Below are positions 35,409-44,137 of a DNA stretch of 64,000 nt, piece after piece; positions within the stretch are counted from its first letter, which is position 1; each line of letters opens with the position of its first letter. The stretch comes from Povalibacter uvarum. GTDB lineage: Bacteria > Pseudomonadota > Gammaproteobacteria > Steroidobacterales > Steroidobacteraceae. Position numbers and translations under genes: made by a program. The notes below the pieces were generated by a model, which was not told the DNA's origin, did not search any database, and saw only the letters and a list, made by a program, of their open reading frames with translations. The DNA lies in contig NZ_JACHHZ010000002.1 in assembly GCF_014202975.1 (NCBI RefSeq), positions 124,001-188,000 of the forward strand, read 5' to 3'.

Positions 35409-36758
35409 TCACCAGTTGAAGGGACCTGCATCATTCTGCACCGATGCCGGCACATACTTCGTCAGCTCGTAACCGCTGATGAACACCGGCAGCCACTCCA
35501 CCGTCGGGACGAGATCGGGATCGTTCACCGCGTTCCAGGCGGCAACCGGATCGAACACGTTCTTCACCGGTGTGCCGTTGAGCTGGTTGCCCTCGGCGTA
35601 GATCTGCGTGCCGTTGAAGCGGCCGATGAACTGGTCCGGCGTCACCGTCTTGTCGGTCTTGAAGAAGTTGCTCTCCGCGACGATCGACGATTCGATGCCC
35701 ACGCCCCAGCTGTACTGATAGTTCGGCAGGCGTTCGATCTTGTAGTAGTTGTTGTAGATGTGAACCTGACCGTACCGGACGCGCGGCGCACGCTGGCCGA
35801 TGCCGTCGAACAGATTGTGATGCAGCGTCACGCGCAACTTGCCTCTGTCGGCCGTCGCGCTGTCGGAGGAGCCGATCAGCATCATCTTGTCGTGATTGCG
35901 GAAGCGATTCCACGACACCGTGACGAGATCGGACGCGTTGGTGATATCGAGCAGACCGTCGTGGACCTGATACAGCACGCCGAAGTGATGCGGTTGATCC
36001 TGATCCTGCGTCGCCTTGTCCTCGAACGTGTTGTGATCGATCCAGACGTTGTTGGTGTCGCGCAGCGAGATCGAGTCGTACTGCGCGTTCCAGCTGCCCT
36101 GCGAACCGTCCGTTGGGCTCCACGCCGGGAAGCAATCGTAGGTGTCCTGGAATGTGATGTTGCGGATGATGATGTTGCTGCGACTGTTGAATACGTTCGC
36201 CGTGCCGCGCAGATCGAACCAGGCGCCGCGGATGACCGCGTACTTGTCGATGCCGACGATCGTGGTATTCGAACCCACACGGATGCGTACACGAGCCTGC
36301 TGCGCCTGTTGAGAGGCTACGCGCGCAGTCTCGAGCAGACCAACCGGATTCACCCTACCCCACACCGCAGGATCGTACGTCGCAAGGAATGACTCCAGCG
36401 TGTAGCCGTTGCGGTAGTAGTCCACACACGTGAGCGGGTTGTTGGCGTCGTCGACGTTGAAGTCGATCGTTCCCTTCACATAGATGATCTTCGGCTCGTT
36501 GGACGGATTCGATGGCGATGTCGACGACGTTACGCCGTTGTTGAGCGCCGCGATGAGCTCCGCGCGCGTGGTCACGGTATAGACCTGGGAAGGGACGGCA
36601 GCGGAGCCGCCGGTGACGCCGGTTCCCGCAGCCGCCCAGCCATCGGTTGGATCGAGCGTCAGGCGACCGAGATCGCAGGAAGGATCGGAATGAACGGGCG
36701 CGGCCATCGCCGCGGCAAAGACACAAACTGTGCGCAGATAATTTTTTGTAGTAGGCAT
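35409..36758 (-). CDS. Secreted pectate lyase, polysaccharide lyase family 1
   Basis: This 449-residue protein has an N-terminal signal (MPTTKNYLRTVCVFAAAMAA). It has the classical PL1 signatures: a VTTRAELIAALNNG start, IRVGSNTTIVGIDKYAVIRG, NIIIRNITFQDTYD, VWIDHNTFEDK, VTVSWNRFRNHDKMMLIGSS and LHHNLFDGIGQRAPRVRYG. The last contains the catalytic-type Arg in RxPR, and Ca2+-binding acidic residues are evident in the DTYD and DKAT regions. It should cut de-esterified homogalacturonan by beta-elimination. GGGGGAG lies upstream of the chosen ATG; the open frame's extra 56 codons run into the receptor terminator. It leads the lyase-cupin-esterase-esterase operon downstream of the TonB receptor. 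Confidence 0.94.
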   Translation of the reverse strand: MPTTKNYLRTVCVFAAAMAAPVHSDPSCDLGRLTLDPTDGWAAAGTGVTGGSAAVPSQVYTVTTRAELIAALNNGVTSSTSPSNPSNEPKIIYVKGTIDFNVDDANNPLTCVDYYRNGYTLESFLATYDPAVWGRVNPVGLLETARVASQQAQQARVRIRVGSNTTIVGIDKYAVIRGAWFDLRGTANVFNSRSNIIIRNITFQDTYDCFPAWSPTDGSQGSWNAQYDSISLRDTNNVWIDHNTFEDKATQDQDQPHHFGVLYQVHDGLLDITNASDLVTVSWNRFRNHDKMMLIGSSDSATADRGKLRVTLHHNLFDGIGQRAPRVRYGQVHIYNNYYKIERLPNYQYSWGVGIESSIVAESNFFKTDKTVTPDQFIGRFNGTQIYAEGNQLNGTPVKNVFDPVAAWNAVNDPDLVPTVEWLPVFISGYELTKYVPASVQNDAGPFNW

Positions 36759-36845
36759 GACGACATGCTCCCCCAGACAGTGTGATTGTTTGCGTGAGAC
36801 GGTTTTGGATCGGCGGTGAGAGACCTCGAGAGGAATTACGGAGAC

Positions 36846-36879
36846 AAAAAAGGCGTCGAGCCCGTGAGGACCCGACGCC
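36846..36879 (-). terminator. Rho-independent terminator after the TonB receptor gene
   Basis: On the minus strand, a 7-bp stem (GGCGTCG / CGACGCC) with a 14-base loop is followed by TTTTTT. It ends transcription from the receptor gene before the pectate lyase, which is 149 bp downstream. Partial read-through is possible. Confidence 0.85.
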
Positions 36880-36906
36880 AGCAGAGACTGAGGATCAGGG
36901 GGAACC

Positions 36907-39759
36907 TCAGAACTTGTAACGTGCACCCAGGAAGTACTGACGGCCCGTGTGGTGGTAGTACACCGAACGATCGGCCGTCGAGCTGATCCACTGATCTTCG
37001 AACTCGTCGGTCAGGTTCAGCGCCTCGAGCGTCAGATCGAGATGGTCGTTGACGGCCCAGCTGGTCGAGAAGTCGATGTTGAGCGTCTCGGCAGTGCCTT
37101 CGACGTCGTTCTGTCCGACAGCTTGCGCACCGAGGCCCGGGCTCTGGTTGCGACCAGGAACTGTCGTCAGGTACTCGTCGCGATACGCAGCCGAAACACG
37201 CGCGCTGAAGACGCCGTTGTCGTAGTAGAGCGTGGCATTCGCCGCGTTCTGCGACAGACCCGCGAGGGTTTCTTCGGCCACCACGGCGCCAGCCGTGTTG
37301 AGGTACTGCACCTCGGAGTCGACATACGTGTAGTTCAGGATCACGCCGAAGTCGCTCATGAAGCCCGGCAGGAAGGTGAACGGCTGCTGGTAGCTGACTT
37401 CCGCGCCCTTCAGATCGCCGCCCGGCGTGTTCGTCGGGACGTTGAAGCCCCAGCCGCTCAAGCAGGTTGCGGGATCCGTGATACCGGCGGCGGCGCACTG
37501 TGCGAGCGCGGCGCTGTCCGGCAGACCGAACGGGTTGTCGGAGAACGAGCCGGTCTCGCGAATCGTCTGCACGAAGCTGCCGATGTCCTTGTAGAACACA
37601 GCGAGGCTGACCATCGACTCATCGGCGAAGTACCACTCGAAGGCCAGGTCGTAAGCATCCGCTTCGAACGGCTCGAGGAACGGGTTACCGGCAGTCACAG
37701 TCTTGTTGTTACCGGCGATGCTCAGTGCGAGACCGGGGTTCAACTGGCCGAGGCCGGGACGCGTCATCACCTTCGCCGCGCCGAGGCGGATCAGGAATTC
37801 GTCGGTGATTTCGGCGACGAGGTTCAGCGACGGCAGCGTGTTGTCGTAGTCGTTCTCGATCGTCAGCAGCTGCGTGCCGCCGGTGAAGCGGGCCCAGCCA
37901 GTCGCTTCCTGAGCGGTCTCGACGTAGCGCACACCGACGTTGCCGCGCAGCGGGATGCTGCCGAGGTCGGCGCTGAATTCGAACTGCACGTAGCCGCCAG
38001 TGTCGTCTTCCGTCACGCCGAAGTTGTTGCCCAGATCGTTCGCCGTGCTGACGCCGTAGGCTTCATAGCCCTCGGGCGAGAGGCCGAACACGTCCATTCC
38101 GGCCTTCACATTCGGCACAACCCAGCTGAACGTCGTGCCGGCCGGCACGTTGAGGCTGGCATCGCTGAGATTCAGCAGCTGCGCGTAGCTCGAACGTGCA
38201 ACGGCGCGCTGATCAGCAGAAGCGACTTCGCTCGCCTTGCGGGCGCTGGTGGTTTCGAACTCGTACGCCTTGTACTGAGCACCCACCTTCAGTGCCATCC
38301 GGTCGGACAGGTCCCACTTCAGATCGACACCGTAGTTGTCGAAAGTGTTGTCTGCCGTCTGGGGACGCTGACGGATTTCCTGCAGGCGCCAGGCTTCCGG
38401 ATTCGTCACGTCGGCGGTGCCGTAGCTGAGCACCGGCAGACGCGAGCTGCCGCGATAGTCGAACACCACGCCATCGGCATCGTCGATGTCCCACAGGAAC
38501 GTCGTCTGGATGGGGTTGTCGTGTTCCGACTTCGCCGTGCCCGCGAATGCAGTCAGGGTCAGCGTGTCGGTGAACTTGTGCTCGCCGCTCAGGGTGAACT
38601 GCGTGAACTTCGTTTCGAGTTCGTCGTAGCGCTGCTCCGAACGAACGTCGACGTCATTGAACACGCCGTAGACGATGCTGTTGCCATCGATCTGTGCATC
38701 GACGACGTCGACCGCATTCATGTTCGCGCTGAAGTTCGGCATTTCCAGGAACTGCTCGGTACGCGTCGACTGCAGGTCGGCGTACAGGGCATCGAACGTC
38801 AGCACCGTGGAATCAGCCGGGCTGAACTGCAACGAGGCCGTCACGCCCAGGCGCTCCTGGGTGTTCTCGTACATGTCATAGCGCGGGATACGCGGGCGGA
38901 ACGCAGAGTTGAGCTGCGCAGCTGTCACGCTTGCGCCGGGCAGCACGGACGCCTGAGCGAAGCAGGCCGTGTTGACCGTGGTGCCGGTCGAGAACGGACA
39001 GTTGCCGGCAGGGTCCTGCCAGCGAACCGTGCTGGCGCCCGTGTCCTTGAACTCGCGATCCGAGTAAGCCACTGACAACAGTGCACCGAACTTGCCGTCG
39101 GCCCAGGTGTTGCTGATGAGCGCCGTTGCGCGCGGATCCACGTCTTCCTGCAGATCGTTGTAGCCGAGCTGCGCACCGGTTACGAAGGTGAGGCCGTCGT
39201 AGTCGAACGGACGGGCCACCGTCAGATCGACAGTCGCACCGAGCGAACCTTCTTCCTGATCAGCCGACGCCGTCTTGGCGACCTTGATCGAGTTGAAGAG
39301 CTCTGACGCGAAGATGTTGAAGTCGAACGCACGGTTGCGGTTCGTGCCGCCCGTTGCGTCGGTGCCGCCGGTCGTCGTCAGTGCTTCCATGCCGTTGATG
39401 CGTACACGCGTGAACTGCGGACCGAGACCGCGAACGGTGATCTGGCGACCTTCGCCGCCCTGGCGGGCAATCGAAACGCCGGGGATGCGCTGAATGGATT
39501 CAGCGAGGTTCTGGTCCGGGAAATCGGCAATGTCTTCAGCGACGATCGAGTCGACCGCGCCGATGGAATCGCGCTTGAGCTCGAGCGCTGCGTTCAAGCT
39601 CTCGCGGAAGCCGGTCACGATCACTTCTTCCACAGCACCGTCGGGCTGAGCTGCTTCCTGTGCGAATGCAGACATTCCGACGACTGAAACCGATGCAAGA
39701 CCAAGGATCGCGCGAACGGATGCGCGAATGAGACCGCGATGACGATCGACTGCCAGCAT
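36907..39759 (-). CDS. TonB-dependent receptor (oligogalacturonide uptake candidate)
   Basis: This 950-residue outer-membrane receptor has a signal sequence (cleavage near SAFA-QEAA, residue 33), a TonB-box-like EEVIVTGFRES, and a plug domain. The plug shows DFPDQNLAESIQRIPGVSI, REGGEGR-like RQGGEGRQITVRGLGP, RVRINGMEALTTTGG and FNIFASELFNSIKVAKTASAD. A 22-strand-type barrel follows, ending YFLGARYKF with the terminal Phe needed for insertion. This plug type is common in Xanthomonas/Caulobacter carbohydrate receptors. The ATG at 39759 has GGGGGAG upstream. Two LacI-type operators lie 129-172 bp upstream. The pectin-oligomer substrate is inferred from the regulon and neighbours. Confidence 0.93.
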   Translation of the reverse strand: MLAVDRHRGLIRASVRAILGLASVSVVGMSAFAQEAAQPDGAVEEVIVTGFRESLNAALELKRDSIGAVDSIVAEDIADFPDQNLAESIQRIPGVSIARQGGEGRQITVRGLGPQFTRVRINGMEALTTTGGTDATGGTNRNRAFDFNIFASELFNSIKVAKTASADQEEGSLGATVDLTVARPFDYDGLTFVTGAQLGYNDLQEDVDPRATALISNTWADGKFGALLSVAYSDREFKDTGASTVRWQDPAGNCPFSTGTTVNTACFAQASVLPGASVTAAQLNSAFRPRIPRYDMYENTQERLGVTASLQFSPADSTVLTFDALYADLQSTRTEQFLEMPNFSANMNAVDVVDAQIDGNSIVYGVFNDVDVRSEQRYDELETKFTQFTLSGEHKFTDTLTLTAFAGTAKSEHDNPIQTTFLWDIDDADGVVFDYRGSSRLPVLSYGTADVTNPEAWRLQEIRQRPQTADNTFDNYGVDLKWDLSDRMALKVGAQYKAYEFETTSARKASEVASADQRAVARSSYAQLLNLSDASLNVPAGTTFSWVVPNVKAGMDVFGLSPEGYEAYGVSTANDLGNNFGVTEDDTGGYVQFEFSADLGSIPLRGNVGVRYVETAQEATGWARFTGGTQLLTIENDYDNTLPSLNLVAEITDEFLIRLGAAKVMTRPGLGQLNPGLALSIAGNNKTVTAGNPFLEPFEADAYDLAFEWYFADESMVSLAVFYKDIGSFVQTIRETGSFSDNPFGLPDSAALAQCAAAGITDPATCLSGWGFNVPTNTPGGDLKGAEVSYQQPFTFLPGFMSDFGVILNYTYVDSEVQYLNTAGAVVAEETLAGLSQNAANATLYYDNGVFSARVSAAYRDEYLTTVPGRNQSPGLGAQAVGQNDVEGTAETLNIDFSTSWAVNDHLDLTLEALNLTDEFEDQWISSTADRSVYYHHTGRQYFLGARYKF

Positions 39760-39887
39760 GTGAGTTACTCCCCCATCGTTGCCACAAACGGAGGCAAGCC
39801 TGGTTGCAGCCAGCAACTCAGCGCTCGTTCCCCCGCACCGCGCCGCTTGGACGGCGCACTCTCTCGAACCAGGAAATCTGTCTTTCT

Positions 39888-39897
39888 TGACACCGGT
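39888..39897 (+). promoter_or_regulatory. LacI-type operator 1 between TonB receptor and kdgK
   Basis: The plus strand reads TTGACACCGGTAGCAT. It lies in the 339-bp divergent region between the receptor (start 39759) and kdgK (start 40099). The region has a second copy 34 bp away, centre to centre, close to three helical turns. This spacing would allow cooperative binding. Confidence 0.78.
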
Positions 39898-39921
39898 AGC
39901 ATGAAGCCACGACGCTATGAA

Positions 39922-39935
39922 TGACACCGGTGACA
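39922..39935 (+). promoter_or_regulatory. LacI-type operator 2 between TonB receptor and kdgK
   Basis: The plus strand reads ATGACACCGGTGACAAT. This is the most symmetrical of the five copies, with 12 of 14 positions fitting a TGACACC/GGTGTCA palindrome. It lies about 164 bp before kdgK and 163 bp before the receptor start. Confidence 0.82.
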
Positions 39936-40098
39936 ATCACAGGCTAGCAGAGCACCATACGGCCGGCAAGACTGCATCTTTGGTGAATGTGCAACACGGT
40001 TTGCAATTCCCCGATGATGCGCCGCAAGAAATCGGCCGGATCTGTTGCATCGCCGCCAACATCACCGGCCTTCCGTGTTTCGGGGTAATTTCGTGCTC

Positions 40099-41115
40099 AT
40101 GACCAGATCCATCCTTTGTTTTGGTGAAGTGCTGCTGCGGCTCTCCGCGCCAGGAAAGCAACTCCTCCTGCAGACCGGAGGACTCGAGGCGCATGTGGGC
40201 GGTGCGGAAGCGAACGTCGCTGTTTCGCTGAGCCGCTTCGGCCACAAGGCCGCAGTGGTGACGAGCCTGCCGGACAACGCGCTCGGTCACGCGTGCGTAG
40301 GCGAATTGCGTCGTCATGGCGTCGATACCGATCCGGTACGGTTCCGCGATGCGCGGATGGGCCTGTACTTCCTGACGCATGGTGCGGGGCAACGTCCGGC
40401 GGAAGTGCTGTATGACCGCGCGCAATCAGCGTTCGCCACAGCGCCCGCTGACAGTTACGACTGGGAAACGCTGCTGAAGGACACTCAGTGGCTGCACGTG
40501 TCTGGCATCACGCCCGCAGTCAGCACGGAAGGTGCTGACTCCGCGCTTCGCGCGGTGAAAGCCGCGCGCGCAGCAAACGTCAAAATTTCATTCGACTGCA
40601 ATTTCCGCGCGCGACTGTGGGGGTCCCGTTCACCGCAAGCGCCCGGGATCCTGAGCGAGATCTGCCAGTACGCCGATCTCATCTTCGGCGACGATCGCGA
40701 CATCGCCTTCATGCTGGGCTTCAAGTCCGATGATGCGAACGCGACTGAACGGCGTCGCAGGGCCGCGGCCATGGCTTTCGAAACATTCAGATCGCTGAAG
40801 TGGATCGCCTACACCGAACGCACTCGCCACAGCGTCGATACGCAGCAGCTCGCCGGTACGCTGCACTCGGCGAAGGAAGTGTTCACCACGCGTCCCTATC
40901 CGCTGCAGGGCATCGTGGATCGCATCGGCGCGGGAGATGCGTTCGCCGCAGGCATCCTGCATGGCCTTCTCAAAGGGATGACGCCGCAAGGCACCGTCGA
41001 CTTCGCTACGGCCGCCGGATGCCTGAAACACACTGTGCCCGGGGACTTCAATCTGCTCGGCGTGAGTGACGTCGAACTGTTCCTTTCCGAAGTGCAGACC
41101 GACGTCCGTCGCTGA
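40099..41115 (+). CDS. kdgK: 2-dehydro-3-deoxygluconokinase (PfkB family sugar kinase)
   Basis: This 338-residue ribokinase-family protein phosphorylates 2-keto-3-deoxygluconate to KDPG, the common product of the UxaA and KduD branches. Visible features are an N-terminal GEVLLRLSAPG, the substrate-loop GGAEANVAVSLSRFG (PfkB signature 1) and the C-terminal DRIGAGDAFAAGILHGLL (signature 2) with the catalytic Asp in GAGD. The ATG at 40099 starts MTRSILCFGEVLLRL; the open frame begins 18 codons earlier without support. It is divergent from the TonB receptor across a control region with two LacI-type operators. KDPG aldolase (Eda) is not in the window. Confidence 0.92.
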   Translation: MTRSILCFGEVLLRLSAPGKQLLLQTGGLEAHVGGAEANVAVSLSRFGHKAAVVTSLPDNALGHACVGELRRHGVDTDPVRFRDARMGLYFLTHGAGQRPAEVLYDRAQSAFATAPADSYDWETLLKDTQWLHVSGITPAVSTEGADSALRAVKAARAANVKISFDCNFRARLWGSRSPQAPGILSEICQYADLIFGDDRDIAFMLGFKSDDANATERRRRAAAMAFETFRSLKWIAYTERTRHSVDTQQLAGTLHSAKEVFTTRPYPLQGIVDRIGAGDAFAAGILHGLLKGMTPQGTVDFATAAGCLKHTVPGDFNLLGVSDVELFLSEVQTDVRR

Positions 41116-41221
41116 CAAATTCGTCCTGACCGACGAGGCGCGGGACCCGTGCCTCTGACGTATCATCCGCCTCCCGTTTGCAGCAATTGCAGGCGCCTGT
41201 TCCACAGGCTCCGGAGGCCTC

Positions 41222-42649
41222 ATGTACGACTTCAGAAAGTTCTTCATCGACGGCGCATGGGTCGCGCCTGCCGGACGCCGCGAGCACGACGTCATCAATC
41301 CGGCCACCGAGGAATCGGTGGGCAAAATCCTGCTGGGAGCACCGGAAGACGTGGATGCCGCAGTGAAGGCCGCGCGCCGCGCGTTCGAGAGCTTTTCTCA
41401 AACGTCGCGTGAGGAAAAGATCGCACTCTTCGAGCGCATCATTAAAGTTTTCCAATCGAATATGCCCCGCCTCGCCAAGGCGATCTCGGACGAGATGGGC
41501 GCGCCGATGAAGCTCGCGCTGAACGCGCAGGCCGGCAGTGGCCTCGGCCACTTCGCGACGACCCTCGCTGTCCTCAAGGACTTCGAATTCGAAGAGCAGC
41601 TGGGCAACACACGCATCACGCGCGAGCCCATCGGCGTATGCGGTCTGATCACGCCGTGGAACTGGCCGATCAACCAGATCGGCTGCAAGGTCGCGCCGGC
41701 ACTCGCCGCGGGATGCACCGTTGTCCTGAAGCCGAGCGAAATCGCTCCGCTGAGCGCACACGTCTTCGCGGAAATCCTCGAGGAAGCCGGCGTGCCGAAG
41801 GGCGTGTTCAACATGGTCGATGGCGACGGCCCGGGTGTCGGCGAAGCGATCTCGCGCCATCCCGATATCGACATGGTCTCTTTCACCGGCTCGACGCGCG
41901 CGGGCGTGCTCGTTGCAAAAGCCGCTGCGGACACTGTGAAGCGCGTGTCGCAGGAACTCGGCGGCAAGTCCGCCAACATCATTCTCGAAGACGCCGACCT
42001 CAATGCGGCAATCAAGACTGGCGTCGTTTCGATGATGGCCAACACCGGCCAGTCCTGTAACGCACCGTCACGCATGCTCGTGCCGGCGAAGCTTTACGAC
42101 GAAGCAGTGAAGATCGCGAAGGCCGTCGCAGAGAAGCCTGTGGTCGGCGATCCGAAAGCGGACAGCACGACGATGGGACCGGTCGCGAACAAGACCCAGT
42201 TCGACAAGATCCAGCGCCTGCTGCAGAAGGGCGTCGAAGAAGGCGCGACCGTCGTGATCGGCGGTCCGGGCCGACCCGCGGGGCTCGACAAGGGTTATTT
42301 CATCAAGCCGACGATCTTCTCCAACGTGAACAACGAAATGACGATCGCACGCGAAGAGATCTTCGGACCTGTGCTCGTCATGATTCCGTACAAGAGCGAA
42401 GAAGAGGCCGTCGCGATCGCGAACGATACGGTCTATGGACTCTCAGGCTACGTCTATTCCGGAAACACGGACAACGCCCGGCGCATCGCCCGCAAGCTGC
42501 GTGCCGGCATGGTCCACATCAACGGCGCACCGACCGACATCAACGCTCCGTTCGGCGGTTACAAGCAGTCCGGCAACGGACGCGAATGGGGCCGCGAGGG
42601 ATTGAAGGAATTCCTCGAGACGAAGGCGATGCTGGGCTACGGGACCTGA
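41222..42649 (+). CDS. NAD(P)-dependent aldehyde dehydrogenase
   Basis: This 475-residue enzyme of the class-I ALDH superfamily has the cofactor segment ITPWNWPINQIGCKVAPALA, KPSE, FTGSTRAG, the general-base Glu in QELGGKSANI, and the catalytic Cys in NTGQSCNAPSRM. The C-terminal EEIFGPVLVMIPY and PFGGYKQSGNGREWG complete the fold. GGAGG lies directly upstream of the ATG. It follows kdgK by 106 bp on the same strand and may be co-transcribed. A role such as oxidation of a uronate-derived or lactaldehyde-type aldehyde is possible but not shown by the sequence. Confidence 0.9.
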   Translation: MYDFRKFFIDGAWVAPAGRREHDVINPATEESVGKILLGAPEDVDAAVKAARRAFESFSQTSREEKIALFERIIKVFQSNMPRLAKAISDEMGAPMKLALNAQAGSGLGHFATTLAVLKDFEFEEQLGNTRITREPIGVCGLITPWNWPINQIGCKVAPALAAGCTVVLKPSEIAPLSAHVFAEILEEAGVPKGVFNMVDGDGPGVGEAISRHPDIDMVSFTGSTRAGVLVAKAAADTVKRVSQELGGKSANIILEDADLNAAIKTGVVSMMANTGQSCNAPSRMLVPAKLYDEAVKIAKAVAEKPVVGDPKADSTTMGPVANKTQFDKIQRLLQKGVEEGATVVIGGPGRPAGLDKGYFIKPTIFSNVNNEMTIAREEIFGPVLVMIPYKSEEEAVAIANDTVYGLSGYVYSGNTDNARRIARKLRAGMVHINGAPTDINAPFGGYKQSGNGREWGREGLKEFLETKAMLGYGT

Positions 42650-42650
42650 A

Positions 42651-42722
42651 CTATCGTCACTCCCGCGCAGGCGGGAGTCCATGCCTTGATCCGGATGGAT
42701 TCCCGCTTTCGCGGGAATGACG
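42651..42722. repeat. REP/dRS3-like paired palindrome
   Basis: The left unit ATCGTCACTCCCGCGCAGGC... and right unit TTCCCGCTTTCGCGGGAA face each other. The element fills the 91-bp gap between the convergent aldehyde dehydrogenase and the secreted unknown gene. It is the cleanest copy of the family also seen at 5689 and 8035. Confidence 0.88.
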
Positions 42723-42740
42723 GCAGCAGCGGAGAGTGCG

Positions 42741-43463
42741 CTATCTGATCGGCCCGCTCTCCGGATCCGGCGCTGGCGGCGGCGCCGACATCCGATCGTA
42801 GATCCGGCGCACCTTGATGCCGGACAGGATCGTGTCGCCGCCCCACGCGAGCACCGATTCGATCTGATCTGTCTTCTTGAGCCAGCGATACTTTTCGGTC
42901 ACGCGCGGACCGCCACGCGCGCGACGCTCGATCACGAACCACTGGCCATCCCAGCCGACGTCCGAATCCGCGAGCGCTCCCTGCGGCATCGAGACCTGGC
43001 TCTGCGTTCCAGCATCGAACCGCCGCGCATCGACGGCGGACACGATGTCGATCTTCGTACCTGCCTGCGTGATGCTCATCGTGTCGCTGATGTTCAGCAT
43101 CCGACGCAACTCATCGACGAAACGATTGCGTGCACGCTGCATTTGCGGCTGTGGCGGAGGCGTGGGCTGCTGCTCTGCGTCCTCTGATGGCGGCGGCGGA
43201 AGTGGCATGCCGATCGGAGGAATACCGAGCGGATCGATTTCCCGCGCGCGTCGCAGCCATTTCTCACGCTGCTTGCGTTCGTCCGCGAGTCGCTCCTGCA
43301 GCAGCGCTTCCGCGTCGTCGCTCAACGCGGCGTTGATCTTCCAGTGCCCGGTCAGATCCACGCCAGCGGGAGCTGCACCCTTGTAGGCCGCCAAGGACGG
43401 CGTCGCCGGGAGGAAGAGAATGCTCGCGACGATCAGTACGACGCGGATGCATGACGGCTTCAT
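42741..43463 (-). CDS. Secreted hypothetical protein
   Basis: This 240-residue protein has a signal peptide (hydrophobic core about 7-20, cleavage near SLAA). A Lys/Arg/Glu-rich helical stretch follows (about 40-75), with a Pro/Gln-rich linker (PLPPPPSEDAEQQPTPPPQP) in the middle. The C-terminal domain begins ISDTMSITQAGTKIDIVSA and contains RRIYDR near the end. The second half resembles the small beta-domain found after proline-rich linkers in many secreted proteins of Xanthomonadales-like bacteria, but I do not recognise a named family. The ATG at 43463 is chosen because the signal peptide begins there. Confidence 0.78.
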   Translation of the reverse strand: MKPSCIRVVLIVASILFLPATPSLAAYKGAAPAGVDLTGHWKINAALSDDAEALLQERLADERKQREKWLRRAREIDPLGIPPIGMPLPPPPSEDAEQQPTPPPQPQMQRARNRFVDELRRMLNISDTMSITQAGTKIDIVSAVDARRFDAGTQSQVSMPQGALADSDVGWDGQWFVIERRARGGPRVTEKYRWLKKTDQIESVLAWGGDTILSGIKVRRIYDRMSAPPPAPDPESGPIR

Positions 43464-43572
43464 CGAGTACTGCGCTCCCGTCAGCGGCCGTGTCCGCATC
43501 CGGGCAACGCAAGCCGTGACTTCAGGTGCCTATCTGACCCGATGACCGCGGTACGCGCAACGTCGCCGATGT

Positions 43573-44055
43573 TTATGTCGCGTTTGGCGCCGTTGCAGCC
43601 GGCATGTCGAACTCGCCCTTGGTCGAAAAACGGGTGGCTCCGAATCCCGAGCCGCTCAGCTTGCCCTTCATTTCGTACTGGATTTTTCCGGGACCCGCGC
43701 CGCCCTGAAGCATGCCGATTGCCTGCCTGACCATACGGAAGGCGGAGATCGTCATCGGCACGGCAATCACTGACTCGCCGAAGCGCGGTACGCTGCCGCT
43801 CTCATCGCTGACGCCGCTCGCGAAGGTCTTGTCCTGGACCTCCATCTCGAGCGCCACGCCGTTGTAGTTCACAGGCGAATCGTTGGGATTCTGGACGCGC
43901 AGCTTGACGAGCAACCGCAGTTCCATGCCCTGCCCTTCCAGCGGTTCGATGCCCGCGACGGTGACCTGCAGCGGATCACGCCCCTGCAGGCTTGCGCAGC
44001 CCTGCAGCAACGCAACCACGAGAACGAACAGCACGACGGCATGGCGACGATGCAT
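43573..44055 (-). CDS. LEA type 2 / WHy-domain lipoprotein
   Basis: This 160-residue lipoprotein has signal MHRRHAVVLFVLVVALLQGC with the lipobox LQGC. The mature domain (about 30-155) contains VTVAGIEPLEGQGMELRLLV and LRVQNPNDSPVNYNGVALEM. The latter is the hallmark strand pair of LEA14/WHy domains, a beta-sandwich linked to desiccation and stress tolerance. GGAGGTG precedes the chosen ATG; ten extra codons in the open frame are rejected. It probably resides on the inner leaflet of the outer membrane. Confidence 0.85.
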   Translation of the reverse strand: MHRRHAVVLFVLVVALLQGCASLQGRDPLQVTVAGIEPLEGQGMELRLLVKLRVQNPNDSPVNYNGVALEMEVQDKTFASGVSDESGSVPRFGESVIAVPMTISAFRMVRQAIGMLQGGAGPGKIQYEMKGKLSGSGFGATRFSTKGEFDMPAATAPNAT

Positions 44056-44137
44056 GACGAACACCTCCGGGTCAGGCAGCGTCATTCTCCCTGAATCGGC
44101 GTGGCAATCGTCCGTATCGACACTTACGGATCAGAGC

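Noticed and set aside
36949-39075. 708-codon plus-strand frame opposite the TonB receptor
   Set aside because: It is antisense to a complete TonB receptor barrel and has no recognisable domains or start site.
39887-39921. TTGACA...TATGAA as a sigma-70 promoter before kdgK
   Set aside because: The spacing is 23 bases, far from 17, and TTGACA is part of the operator sequence.
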